DNA of 54,416 bases from Scytonema millei VB511283 (GTDB lineage Bacteria; Cyanobacteriota; Cyanobacteriia; Cyanobacteriales; Chroococcidiopsidaceae), in assembly GCF_000817735.3 (NCBI RefSeq), contig NZ_JTJC03000012.1:29689-84104 (forward strand). Direction: 5' to 3'. Shown piece after piece: positions 31,600 through 40,160 of the stretch. Under the pieces are notes generated by a model. The model made no database searches. It was not told the DNA's origin and worked only from the letters and a program-made list of their open reading frames with translations. Both the position numbers and the translations under genes were made by a program. The first letter of the stretch is position 1, and each line of letters opens with the position of its first letter.

Positions 31600-34224
31600 T
31601 TATGGCTTGATAGTCTTCGATCTCTTCCCCTGCACTGACTGAGCCATTGCGCGTAAATCTTGCTCCCAGTCTGGCTGAGTCATGAGTAAAGCTTCCACCG
31701 CCTCGCTATCTGTAGGCTTCGAGAAGAAATAACCTTGTCCGTACTCGGATTTGAGCGCTTGTAGTTGATACATTTGAGTCTTTGTTTCTACACCTTCGGC
31801 AACAACATTCATGCCCAAATTCCACGCCAAAGCAACTATAGTCCGAATAATTTCTATTTTCTCCGGTTCGCAATCGACGTTATTCACAAACGAGCGATCG
31901 ATCTTCAGAGTGTCGATTGGTAAGCGATGCAGATAGCTTAACGAAGAATAACCCGTACCGAAATCGTCAATAGAAAATTGAATGCCCATCGCTCTGAGCT
32001 GACAAATAACGGCAGCAGCAGCTTCGGCATTTTCTACCAGCACGCTTTCTGTAATTTCCAACTTCAAACTCGTGGGAGCTAAGCCAGTTTCCTGTAGAAT
32101 CCGATCTACCTGCTCAATCAGATTTGACTGAGTAAATTGTTTGCCAGAAACATTAACACTGATAGTTAAAGGTGGTTCGCTAGGAAAGCGCTCTTGCCAA
32201 TACCGCGTTTGCTGGCAAGCTTGTTGTAAAACCCACCAACCGATCGCGCAAATCAATCCCGTTTCTTCTGCTACCGGAATAAACTTAATGGGTGGAATCA
32301 TACCACTTGTCGGATGTTGCCAGCGGACTAAAGCCTCAAAACCTGTAATCTTGCCAGTTTTGAGCGAGACAATCGGCTGATAGAAGACTCGTAATTCTTG
32401 CCGTTCTAGTGCCTTGCGCAGATCGATTTCAATTTGCAATCTTGCCATAGCATGACCGTGCATCGATGGATCGAAAGTTTCCGTCCGCGCTTTCCCAAGA
32501 GTTTTGGCGCGATGCATTGCTGTGTCGGCATCTCTGAGTAAATCTTCTGGATATTCGTAGTCCAGCGTACTCAAAGCAATCCCAATGCTAGCAGAAGCAA
32601 ATACTTCGTGTTCTCCTAAGTAAAAAGGCAAAGCCAGCCGTTGTTGAATGCGTTCGGCAATTTGAAGCGCTTCTTGCTCGTCTCCTATAGCTTCTAGCAG
32701 TAGAGTAAACTCGTCTCCCCCCAAACGAGCAATTGTATCCCCAGGACGCACGCAGGTTTGTAACCGACTAGCGATCGCTTTTAACATCCGATCGCCGCAG
32801 CTATGACCTAAACTATCGTTAATCACCTTAAACCGATCTATATCTAGAAATAGCACCGCAAACAAATAATCTTCTTGGTATTTTTGTTTGTCAATTGCTC
32901 GTCGCAAGCGCTCCATTAGTAAAATTCGATTTGGTAGCCCCGTCTGCTCGTCGTGATAAGCTTGATATCGCAATTGCACTTCTGCTTGCTTGCGCTCGGT
33001 GATATCAGTTTGAGAGCCTGCTATGCGGTAGGGTTTACCCTCAGCATCGCGCAAGGCTAATCCTTGACACAATAGCCAGCGATCGCTACCATCTGCTAAC
33101 GTAATCCGATACTCGCTCTCAAACTGGGGCGTTCGTTCTGCTAAATGCTCGCCCAGGGCTATTTGTACGGCATTAAGATCGGCGGGGTGGATGCGTTGAA
33201 AAAATTCTGTGGCACTCGTTTGGGAGTTTTCCACTGCTAAATCCATCAACATTTGCGATCGCTTAGATAAATAGATGCGATCGGTATTTAAATTCCAGTC
33301 CCATAAACCATCTCGCGCCGCTTGCGCTGCTAAAGCATATCTTTGTTCGTCTTGCAAGGATTTTTGAGTAGCTCGCCGTTCTTCTTCAATACCAATAGCT
33401 GCGGCAATAATATCGATTATTTGGCGATCGATTTCGCTGGCAATATATGTAGTTGTGTACCAGGCAGACAAACAACCAACAACTTGTTGCTGGCATTTGA
33501 CAACTTTACCAATATATGTATTAATGTTATGCGCCTGAATGCTAGGCTCAGTCTGAGCGTATTTTGTTGTGAGTAGGTCTGATAATACCCAAACTTCATC
33601 ACTGTTTTGTTGGATGAGATCGTGACAAATTCGTCCCTCGGTTCGATTTACTCGCTCGAATTCGGATGGCGTTTGCCACTGTCCTACTGCACAAAGCTCC
33701 CCATGATCTAGAGAACTGTATAATGTGCAACTTGCTCCCAATAATTCCCCTAGCAATGCTGTTAATAGGTTAATATTTCCGCTTGGATCGGTACAAAAAC
33801 TTAATAAACATCGATTAATTTTCGTTAATTTTGCTTCTATCTCCTTTTCCTTATTTATAGTAATCTCAGCTTGACGAACGCTATCATCTCGATCGCTCTG
33901 TTCATCTGTTTGCGATCGCTCTAACGATTTCAAACTCGAACGATAAAAGAGACTAACTGCGATAATTGCAGTTGCGATACTAGCGATAGTGGAAACTGCA
34001 ATCTGGCGATCGGCTGCTGCAATGGCTGCTACAAGACTTTGAGCATGTTTAGCTAGCTGCTGCTCCATAGAACTGCTATGCGCCTCTACTGCAATGTTGC
34101 GATCGACTCTTAAAACCAAAGATTGAGTTTCTGAATTCATGGCGATCGCAATGCATCCAAGTAATCCTCCCCAGATGAACGTACAAATAAATATAAAATA
34201 TAATTTTTGAGGAATATTCATCAA
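31600..34224 (-). CDS. membrane GGDEF-EAL protein with GAF and PAS domains
   Basis: This 874-residue regulator can make and/or break cyclic-di-GMP. Two N-terminal membrane spans ('LYFIFICTFIWGGLLGCIAIAM' and 'AVSTIASIATAIIAVSLFY') bracket a short outside loop. Then come a GAF-like domain (about 150-290), a PAS/PAC (about 300-425, 'LWDWNLNTDRIYLSKRSQ', 'GSQTDITERKQAE'), GGDEF ('RLGGDEFTLLLEAIG', intact) and EAL ('GFEALVRWQHP', 'ITESVLVENAE', 'IDDFGTGYSSLSYLHRLPIDTLKID', intact). Both catalytic motifs are complete, so the protein may have either activity depending on the sensed signal. No chemotaxis or response-regulator gene is adjacent. Confidence 0.92.
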   Translation of the reverse strand: MMNIPQKLYFIFICTFIWGGLLGCIAIAMNSETQSLVLRVDRNIAVEAHSSSMEQQLAKHAQSLVAAIAAADRQIAVSTIASIATAIIAVSLFYRSSLKSLERSQTDEQSDRDDSVRQAEITINKEKEIEAKLTKINRCLLSFCTDPSGNINLLTALLGELLGASCTLYSSLDHGELCAVGQWQTPSEFERVNRTEGRICHDLIQQNSDEVWVLSDLLTTKYAQTEPSIQAHNINTYIGKVVKCQQQVVGCLSAWYTTTYIASEIDRQIIDIIAAAIGIEEERRATQKSLQDEQRYALAAQAARDGLWDWNLNTDRIYLSKRSQMLMDLAVENSQTSATEFFQRIHPADLNAVQIALGEHLAERTPQFESEYRITLADGSDRWLLCQGLALRDAEGKPYRIAGSQTDITERKQAEVQLRYQAYHDEQTGLPNRILLMERLRRAIDKQKYQEDYLFAVLFLDIDRFKVINDSLGHSCGDRMLKAIASRLQTCVRPGDTIARLGGDEFTLLLEAIGDEQEALQIAERIQQRLALPFYLGEHEVFASASIGIALSTLDYEYPEDLLRDADTAMHRAKTLGKARTETFDPSMHGHAMARLQIEIDLRKALERQELRVFYQPIVSLKTGKITGFEALVRWQHPTSGMIPPIKFIPVAEETGLICAIGWWVLQQACQQTRYWQERFPSEPPLTISVNVSGKQFTQSNLIEQVDRILQETGLAPTSLKLEITESVLVENAEAAAAVICQLRAMGIQFSIDDFGTGYSSLSYLHRLPIDTLKIDRSFVNNVDCEPEKIEIIRTIVALAWNLGMNVVAEGVETKTQMYQLQALKSEYGQGYFFSKPTDSEAVEALLMTQPDWEQDLRAMAQSVQGKRSKTIKP

Positions 34225-34724
34225 ACACCCTAAGAACAGTTTTCAATACTAAAGCAGCTCAAAAAATAAATCGTAAATAACGTATATTAATTTCTCCGCT
34301 TGCATCGGTCAGAAAAAACCTCAAAAAAATACTGAAAAACTCCTTTCATCGTGACAACAATATTATCTATCTTCAAGGAAGATCGTAATGATTTTCGGAG
34401 AGAGATCGCGACAATGGTAGTCTAGTATGACCAAATTTTACCTAAGTAAATTCAACGAATTTCCAGTCAAAACTATAGATGTAAAGAGAAAAATTACCGA
34501 TTTTTACATAGTGTAGTGCGTGAGAATAAGTCACAAGTCGCGCCTTCGCAAGTAATTCCCCCTGCTCGTGCGCTCATGCGCTCCCTATTCACTGACAACT
34601 GACAACTGACAACTGACAACTGACAACTGACAACTGACAACCAGTCCCTTTTCTGACTTCTACTTGGTAAAATTGGAATAATGTCACAATTTGCAAATTA
34701 GCCGACCGTAGCGAGTATATTCAC
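34225..34724. other. 500-bp spacer with heptad repeat tract
   Basis: Divergent promoter region between the GGDEF-EAL gene and def. Most of it is AT-rich with no open frame. From about 34590 to 34642 there are seven tandem TGACAAC units. A GCGCCTTCGCAAG stretch with CGTGCGCTCATGCGCTCC (about 34540-34580) looks like a small dispersed element. No further feature is evident. Confidence 0.7.
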
Positions 34725-35288
34725 ATGGCTTCTGAAATCGCAGTTGAAAAGAAAAAGTTAAAAAACCCTCCCTTAGATATCCGCTATTTGGGCGATCGCG
34801 CTCTGCGTCAACCTGCAAAACGCATCAGCAAAGTCGATGTAGAAGTTCGCCAGTTGGCGCGAGAAATGCTACAGAGTATGTATAGCGCAGACGGCATCGG
34901 CTTGGCTGCACCACAAGTAGCTGTATCCAAGCAAATCATCGTTATTGACTGCGAACCAGACAATGCCGCTAACCCACCCTTGATCCTGATCAATCCTACG
35001 ATCAAACGTACCAGCAGCGATATCTGCGTGGCGGAAGAGGGCTGCTTGAGTATCCCAGGCATTTATCTGAACGTGACGCGCCCCCAAGCCGTAGAAATTG
35101 CTTACAAGGACGAATACGGGCATCCGCGATCGCTACAAGCTACAGACTTACTGGCTCGCTGTATTCAGCACGAAATCGACCATCTCAACGGAATTGTCTT
35201 CGTCGATCGCGTCGAAAACAGGCTAGCTTTAACCCAAGAACTGGCAAAGCATGGCTTTTCCATGAGTGCAGTCAAACCTGTTGCTTAA
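34725..35288 (+). CDS. def: peptide deformylase
   Basis: Removes the formyl group from the N-terminus of new proteins. The 187-residue protein has the three motifs 'GIGLAAPQV' (I), 'EEGCLSIPG' (II, metal Cys) and 'QHEIDHLNG' (III, two metal His plus Glu). The short N-terminal extension 'MASEIAVEKKKLKNPPLD' precedes the core. A small membrane protein gene follows 11 bp after the stop, so they are probably cotranscribed. Confidence 0.96.
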   Translation: MASEIAVEKKKLKNPPLDIRYLGDRALRQPAKRISKVDVEVRQLAREMLQSMYSADGIGLAAPQVAVSKQIIVIDCEPDNAANPPLILINPTIKRTSSDICVAEEGCLSIPGIYLNVTRPQAVEIAYKDEYGHPRSLQATDLLARCIQHEIDHLNGIVFVDRVENRLALTQELAKHGFSMSAVKPVA

Positions 35289-35299
35289 GGAGATTTACC

Positions 35300-35500
35300 A
35301 TGAATGCAATGACACCCAAAAGCGGCTTATTTCTTGGCGGATGTTGTATTACGGCGATCGCAGCAGTTGGTTCGGTGTTCGAGCTAGCTTCCGGTCAACC
35401 CGATTTAGGTAACTTGAATACAGCGGTGATTCTTGCCATTAGTATCCCAGCCACAGTCCTCTTGTTTGTTGCTGCCGTGCGGAATGCAAACAGCGAGTGA
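35300..35500 (+). CDS. small two-helix membrane protein
   Basis: This 66-residue protein has a clear ribosome-binding site (AAGGAGA at 35287-35293, overlapping the def stop). The helices are 'GLFLGGCCITAIAAVGSVFELA' and 'AVILAISIPATVLLFVAAVR'. It follows def closely, suggesting an operon. Similar short proteins occur in cyanobacteria, but I do not recognise a named function. Confidence 0.65.
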   Translation: MNAMTPKSGLFLGGCCITAIAAVGSVFELASGQPDLGNLNTAVILAISIPATVLLFVAAVRNANSE

Positions 35501-35742
35501 ATTCAGAGGAGATAGAAGCAGATAGGAAGAGACAGGTAGTGCTGGGATTCGATTGACAGAGGCAATTGGTACAAGTCCTTAAATTTATCTAGCAATTACC
35601 GGACTAAAGTATAAAATGATTTTCTTGAGCACAAGAGCGCAAGTGCAAACAGCCTTGATTCTAAACCCATAAATATTTAGTTGTTAGATTCTCTCCTGTC
35701 TCTTGTCTCTTGCTTTCTGTCTCCTCTTATTACCGATACTAT

Positions 35743-37134
35743 ATGACCGAACAACATCTTGCTGAAGGATGGTTGCGGCTATTACCTAATGCAGGAGAAG
35801 CTGGACTGACATGCAGTTACAGCCTTTCACCCGAGCGAGAAATGACAATCGGGCGCGATCCTGCCTGCGATATCGTACTGGAATCGGAGCAGTATGGTAT
35901 GGTTTCTCGCCATCATGCCACTTTCTACCCCCTACCTCAAAATCGGTGGCAGGTGTGTGACATGAACAGTAGTAACGGTACTTTTATCAACGGACAGCGC
36001 TTGCAAGGCTGTCGGGAACTTGTTCCAGGCGATCGCATCACGTTGGGCGAAGGTCGCGAAGCGTTTGCGAAGCATGGTCGAAGAGCATACCGCCTTCGGC
36101 ATCGCGGTGCAGAATTCATTTTTGAATCTCATTCTCCTCACCCATCCAGCCTCATTCCGCCACCTGCATCACCGCTGACTGAAGCAGAAGTCAATTTTTC
36201 CCACTTATTTCCGATTATCTCTACTGCTAAAGACTTAACCCACAAAGCTTATTTAATTCCAGGTATTTTCACAGTTATATTTGTCGTCTTAATGTTTGCT
36301 ACTGTCGGTCAACCAAAAGCGATTCGTTTCAATCAACTATTGGTTGCCACCTACTTGAGTAGCGCCGCCTATTATTTTGTCTATCGGCTTTGTGGAAAAA
36401 TTAAACCTTGGTGGCTTCCAATTCTTGCTGCCACAGCTACAGCGCTCATTCTATTTAGCCCTATCTTACCCCTATTTATCTTTATCTTCCGTCGCATCTT
36501 ACCAGGAGATTTACCTAATTCTCTTATAGCGCTGAGCTTTCCCGAATTATTCTTGCGGATGTTCGTCGGGGCTGGCTTAATGGAAGAGTTTCTGAAAGCT
36601 TTACCCGTCTTGGGGGCATATGCTTTAGGACGACGACTTGCTTCTCCTTGGCGTGAATGGATTGGGGTCTGGGAACCTTTAGACGGCATTCTACTGGGAA
36701 CTGCCTCAGCTGTGGGCTTTACCTTGGTCGAAACGTTATGGCAATACGTGCCAGAAATTGCTCAAAACGTGGCGATGTCAGCCGGACAAGCTGCTGGTCA
36801 AATTGTGGGATTGCAATTACTGATTCCGCGTATCATCGGTGCAGTTGCTGGACATATGGCAGATAGCGGATATTTTGGTTATTTCATTGGTTTAAGCGTA
36901 CTCAAACCGCGTCAACGTTGGCAGATCTTGAGTGTGGGATATGTCAGTGCAGCCGCACTTCATGCTTTATGGAACTCCACCGCTGCTTTTAGCGGCTTGC
37001 TCCTAGTCGTGGTAGGTGTTCTATCGTATGCGTTTTTAACGGCAGCGATTCTCAAAGCTAGAATGCTCTCACCAACGCGATCGCAAAACTTTGCCACTCG
37101 CTTTTTGGAAAAGACACCTAAAAGACCAGATTAA
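35743..37134 (+). CDS. FHA domain fused to PrsW-type intramembrane protease
   Basis: Starting at ATG 35743 (463 residues) rather than an in-frame upstream TTG. An N-terminal FHA domain ('MTIGRDPACDIVLESEQYGMVSRHHATFYPL', then 'MNSSNGTFINGQRL') binds phosphothreonine. After a short linker there are about eight membrane helices of the PrsW/CAAX-like glutamic protease family, with the motif EExxK in 'GLMEEFLKALPVLGAYALG' and His in 'GAVAGHMADSGYFGYFIG' and 'AALHALWN'. It could cleave a membrane regulator in response to phosphorylation. An insert of about 17 residues ('REAFAKHGRRAYRLRHR') interrupts the last FHA strands (see 36051-36105). A CHAT-FHA and a PP2C gene lie downstream on the other strand. 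Confidence 0.85.
   Translation: MTEQHLAEGWLRLLPNAGEAGLTCSYSLSPEREMTIGRDPACDIVLESEQYGMVSRHHATFYPLPQNRWQVCDMNSSNGTFINGQRLQGCRELVPGDRITLGEGREAFAKHGRRAYRLRHRGAEFIFESHSPHPSSLIPPPASPLTEAEVNFSHLFPIISTAKDLTHKAYLIPGIFTVIFVVLMFATVGQPKAIRFNQLLVATYLSSAAYYFVYRLCGKIKPWWLPILAATATALILFSPILPLFIFIFRRILPGDLPNSLIALSFPELFLRMFVGAGLMEEFLKALPVLGAYALGRRLASPWREWIGVWEPLDGILLGTASAVGFTLVETLWQYVPEIAQNVAMSAGQAAGQIVGLQLLIPRIIGAVAGHMADSGYFGYFIGLSVLKPRQRWQILSVGYVSAAALHALWNSTAAFSGLLLVVVGVLSYAFLTAAILKARMLSPTRSQNFATRFLEKTPKRPD
36051..36105. repeat. small dispersed element inside the FHA coding region
   Basis: About 51-55 bp rich in GCGAAGC and CGCCTTCGGC blocks interrupts the FHA fold: removing the encoded 17 residues would join 'DRITLGEG' to 'GAEFIFES', a normal FHA ending. 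The length is a multiple of three, which keeps the frame. Confidence 0.55.
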
Positions 37135-37214
37135 GTGAATTTCAGATTTTAGATTTCGGATTTTGGATTTGGGACTTTAGATTCTGAGACGACTCATCCC
37201 TAACTCCTCGCTCC

Positions 37215-37859
37215 TCATTCCTCGCCCCGCTCAGCTTGCAATTGAGATATGGCGTAGCGAGCGATCGCCAAACTGATTTGAGCGCGTTCGATGTCAGATC
37301 GCACTTCCCAGTCTTGACCGTAACGATTGAGCGTGGATTCGATCGCGGTAGTCGATGGCTCAATATTACTGCGCATACTGTAGGCATATGGACGAGCGAG
37401 AATTAATAGATCGTCTTCCGAACAATTCGGTAATAATTCTTGTACGCACTGTACCAATTGTTGCGCCATAGATTTTTGTGTCGCTAACATGTCAGTTGCT
37501 TTATGAGCGATCGCTTGTAACCAAGCTGTCGGCATGTAAGCTGCAAATCGCTGTTGCAAAGTTGTCTGAAGAGACTGCTCGTCTGTCGCACTAGCAGACA
37601 CAGTTTTTGGCTTAGTGTTCTCCCATAACTGTTCCACGCTAGCGAGGAAATCTGGCGCATGGGCAGAGAGTTCCTCTTCCCACCAGTCTTCTTGCTGTAA
37701 TTGCTGTTCTTGTTCGAGAAAGAATGCTTCTGCTGCTTCTTCAGCAGGGTTCCAGGGATAAGTTGCTGTTTCAGAGGCAAGTAGTGTTTCTAATAACTCT
37801 AATTCAGTCAGCAACCGATGCCGTTCGTTAATTTCAGAAGACTTGAATTCGTTTGTCAT
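37215..37859 (-). CDS. conserved-looking hypothetical helical protein
   Basis: I start it at ATG 37857-37859 ('MTNEFKSSEINERHRLLTELELLETLL'), giving 214 residues. Longer versions from 37874 or 37982 add a Cys-rich sequence unlike a normal N-terminus. The protein is acidic, mostly helical and Gln/Glu-rich ('AEEAAEAFFLEQEQQLQQEDWWEEELSAHAPDFLASVEQLWE'), followed by a second helical part ('LQTTLQQRFAAYMPTAWLQAIAHKATDML', 'IERAQISLAIARYAISQLQAER'). No signal peptide or enzyme motif. It is the most downstream gene of a minus-strand run with the CHAT-FHA and PP2C genes. Function unknown. Confidence 0.6.
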   Translation of the reverse strand: MTNEFKSSEINERHRLLTELELLETLLASETATYPWNPAEEAAEAFFLEQEQQLQQEDWWEEELSAHAPDFLASVEQLWENTKPKTVSASATDEQSLQTTLQQRFAAYMPTAWLQAIAHKATDMLATQKSMAQQLVQCVQELLPNCSEDDLLILARPYAYSMRSNIEPSTTAIESTLNRYGQDWEVRSDIERAQISLAIARYAISQLQAERGEE

Positions 37860-38298
37860 TGTACAATTCATCATGGGTGTCTGCAAAAACGCTGTATGAG
37901 TAGCTACACCACCTGAACAGCCATTTCCGCAACTACATAAATTATGCAAATTAAGATTGGGATCGCAGTATCTCTGCTGCAATTTTGCAGTATTTCATTG
38001 CAGTTTTTGCATAAAGCATCTTGCTGTTTTCCTCTCTTTACTGCATGAAGTGCGGATTAATTCCAGCTTGAGAAGACAAAGGGTATTCTCATAAATCGGC
38101 GAGCAGGCAACCCGTTGCTACGCAAAGCTGCTTCACTTGCAGAAATTCAACAATTAGCTGGTACATTTACTTTTCTCCATAAAAAATTTACTTTGGTCTT
38201 AGTTGTATGGCAGCAGTTCTCAAGACAGAGCTTTACGCAAAAATATATCAATTTTTTCTTCTTTCTGCCCTCTGCCTTCTGTCTTCCTTCGCTCAACT
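37860..38298. other. 440-bp spacer, no gene recognised
   Basis: Upstream of the preceding hypothetical gene and downstream of the CHAT-FHA gene. It has a Cys-rich open stretch near 37880-37980 that is probably chance, and pyrimidine-rich CTGCCCTCTGCCTTCTGTC at about 38265-38285. No terminator or RNA gene is evident. Confidence 0.6.
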
Positions 38299-39924
38299 TC
38301 AGTCTTCAACAATAAATTCGTAGGTTTGACCCTTATGGCTGCCGAATTTTAACTTCATTCCCGATTTTAGCGGGACTTCCTCACGATATACATTTTGCCA
38401 GCGATCGCTACTGGGTATATTTGACAGCAAAGTCCCGAAACGAGAATTATCTCGTAAGAAAAAAGTCGTATCGCCGCGGTCTTGACGGCAATAGATTTCT
38501 GCGTGTCTTTGACTGACCCAGCCTTCTTGAACTACAATATCATTCTCTGCCAGACGACCTACCCTTACTAATCTCGTACCTAAATGCCAGACTTGCTCTG
38601 GAGCAGAAGTAGAGCGCAGTTGCGCCCTTACTGGTGGGTATACTGTTGTACCCGCGACCGTATCTTCTGGTAGCTGAGTAATTTCGTCGCGAGCGGGTGC
38701 GCCGAGCAACTCCCCATCAAACTCTGGATGCATGTAGAGGATGGGTAGCGTCCAAGCATGAGAAATATATTTATAAACAGCTAGTAGTTGCTGTCTGGCG
38801 ATCGCCGCCGCGCGATCGATCGGCGAACCTGCTGCTAACGCCTGGGTAAAAACTTGAATAAAACTTAAAGCTTCTTCATCGGCAATTTCATCTCGCATTC
38901 CCAGTACTGCTGGTACGCCGTGATGAATCAAGACTTCTGCTAAACTGCTACGCGGTAAAGGTTGTCCGTTATCAAACGCGGGTTGCGCTCCCCAACAGGC
39001 ATTAATCGCGCATAATTTGACTTGAGAACGTGCTAGTACATGGGCTAACTCCGTACCGTCAATCGCCACCCCAGGACGTAAAAACAACAATCCTCCATTT
39101 GGAGCGCTCAAACCATGACCGGAATAAAAGAAAATATTGTAAGCTTGAGTTTCTAGCTGCGAGATTAATTCTTTAGGAGTAGGTTGCAGCAAAGTGTCTA
39201 CCCGACAGGGAACCGTTGCTAAATTTCTCCTTTCAATTGGTTTGAGTTGTTGAAAGCTTCTCAGAGTTTGTTCGAGAATTTTTGCTTCTGTTTCCAACTG
39301 CAAGCTTCCAGCTTCGGTGTCTTGTCCCAAAACCAGCAAAACATTCAAACCCTGACTGGGTGGTAGCGAAATCAGGGAACCAACATCGTTAGTCGTGCGA
39401 CTGAAAAAGACTTGTGGTGCTTGTAGTGGTGAAGGTAGGGAGATAGCTGGTTTTCCAGCCTGAGGCTGCATAATTTCCCAAGGCAAGGCGATCAGATCCG
39501 GCTCTCGAATATCTATTCTTAGCCGTAACGGTTTTCCTTGTCCGATCGCAATCCCTTGGCTCTTCTCCAGACTCATTTGTACTTGTCCCTGAAAAATCCA
39601 CTGCCAAAGGTTGATGCATAAATGTTGCATCAAACGACCCCCTTGTCCGTTGGTTTTTCCGCCAGGATAGGCAACGATTTCTGGAACTAAATCCAAGGTC
39701 TGAGAAATTATCTCTGGAGAAATTGGTGGCGATGAACGAGGCGCAAACATTGCCTGCCAAGCTTGCCAAGCCTGCATCAATCTAGGAGACAAAACACAAT
39801 CATGCTTAACATATCCCCCAGGATAAGGGGCTTGCACTACCCAAATGGCAAAGTTATCTTTACCAGCATTGGCAAGACGTTCGATTGCTAAACTCAAGCA
39901 GGGAATGTCAGACTGGGACATCAA
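38299..39924 (-). CDS. CHAT (caspase-like) domain protein with C-terminal FHA domain
   Basis: This 541-residue protein has an N-terminal region ('FAIWVVQAPYPGGYVKHDCVLSPRLMQAWQAWQAMF') of unknown fold. A CHAT peptidase domain (about 180-400) follows with the His in 'IFFYSGHGLSAPNGGLLFLRPG' and the Cys in 'CAINACWGAQPAF', which form the expected caspase-type dyad. A C-terminal FHA domain (about 440-535) has 'RVGRLAENDIVVQEGWVSQRHAEIYC' and 'DNSRFGTLLSN'. It may be a protease gated by phosphothreonine binding. The PP2C gene lies upstream on the same strand (237-bp gap) and an FHA-PrsW protease is nearby on the other strand. CHAT proteins in bacteria often act in multi-protein stress or defence systems; no target is visible here. 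Confidence 0.88.
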   Translation of the reverse strand: MMSQSDIPCLSLAIERLANAGKDNFAIWVVQAPYPGGYVKHDCVLSPRLMQAWQAWQAMFAPRSSPPISPEIISQTLDLVPEIVAYPGGKTNGQGGRLMQHLCINLWQWIFQGQVQMSLEKSQGIAIGQGKPLRLRIDIREPDLIALPWEIMQPQAGKPAISLPSPLQAPQVFFSRTTNDVGSLISLPPSQGLNVLLVLGQDTEAGSLQLETEAKILEQTLRSFQQLKPIERRNLATVPCRVDTLLQPTPKELISQLETQAYNIFFYSGHGLSAPNGGLLFLRPGVAIDGTELAHVLARSQVKLCAINACWGAQPAFDNGQPLPRSSLAEVLIHHGVPAVLGMRDEIADEEALSFIQVFTQALAAGSPIDRAAAIARQQLLAVYKYISHAWTLPILYMHPEFDGELLGAPARDEITQLPEDTVAGTTVYPPVRAQLRSTSAPEQVWHLGTRLVRVGRLAENDIVVQEGWVSQRHAEIYCRQDRGDTTFFLRDNSRFGTLLSNIPSSDRWQNVYREEVPLKSGMKLKFGSHKGQTYEFIVED

Positions 39925-40080
39925 TAACCACGATCGCTATCAAAACTCGCAAATATGCAACTGTCTTAGTTTAATAGTTTATTTAACTGGGAGCTAGAGG
40001 CTAAGGTTATGAGAAACAAGTCACAAGTCACTCCTCATAAGTCACAATTAAAAACATGCACTACTCTTTGCCGATCGCTT

Positions 40081-40142
40081 CGTACAGGCATTACATGTAA
40101 CGTCTCTACACTGACAACTGACAACTAAAACTGATAACTGGT
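40081..40142. repeat. TGTAGAGACG palindrome relative plus TGACAAC tract
   Basis: An imperfect copy of the 30-bp palindrome at 40081-40110 is followed by ACTGACAACTGACAACTAAAAC-type heptads before the PP2C stop. Confidence 0.7.
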
Positions 40143-40160
40143 CGCCGTTTCTCTGCTCTC

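Noticed and set aside
38115-38315. Plus-strand open frame of 66 codons downstream of the CHAT-FHA gene
   Set aside because: Low-complexity Phe/Leu-rich end from a pyrimidine tract, overlaps the end of the CHAT-FHA gene, no ribosome-binding site.
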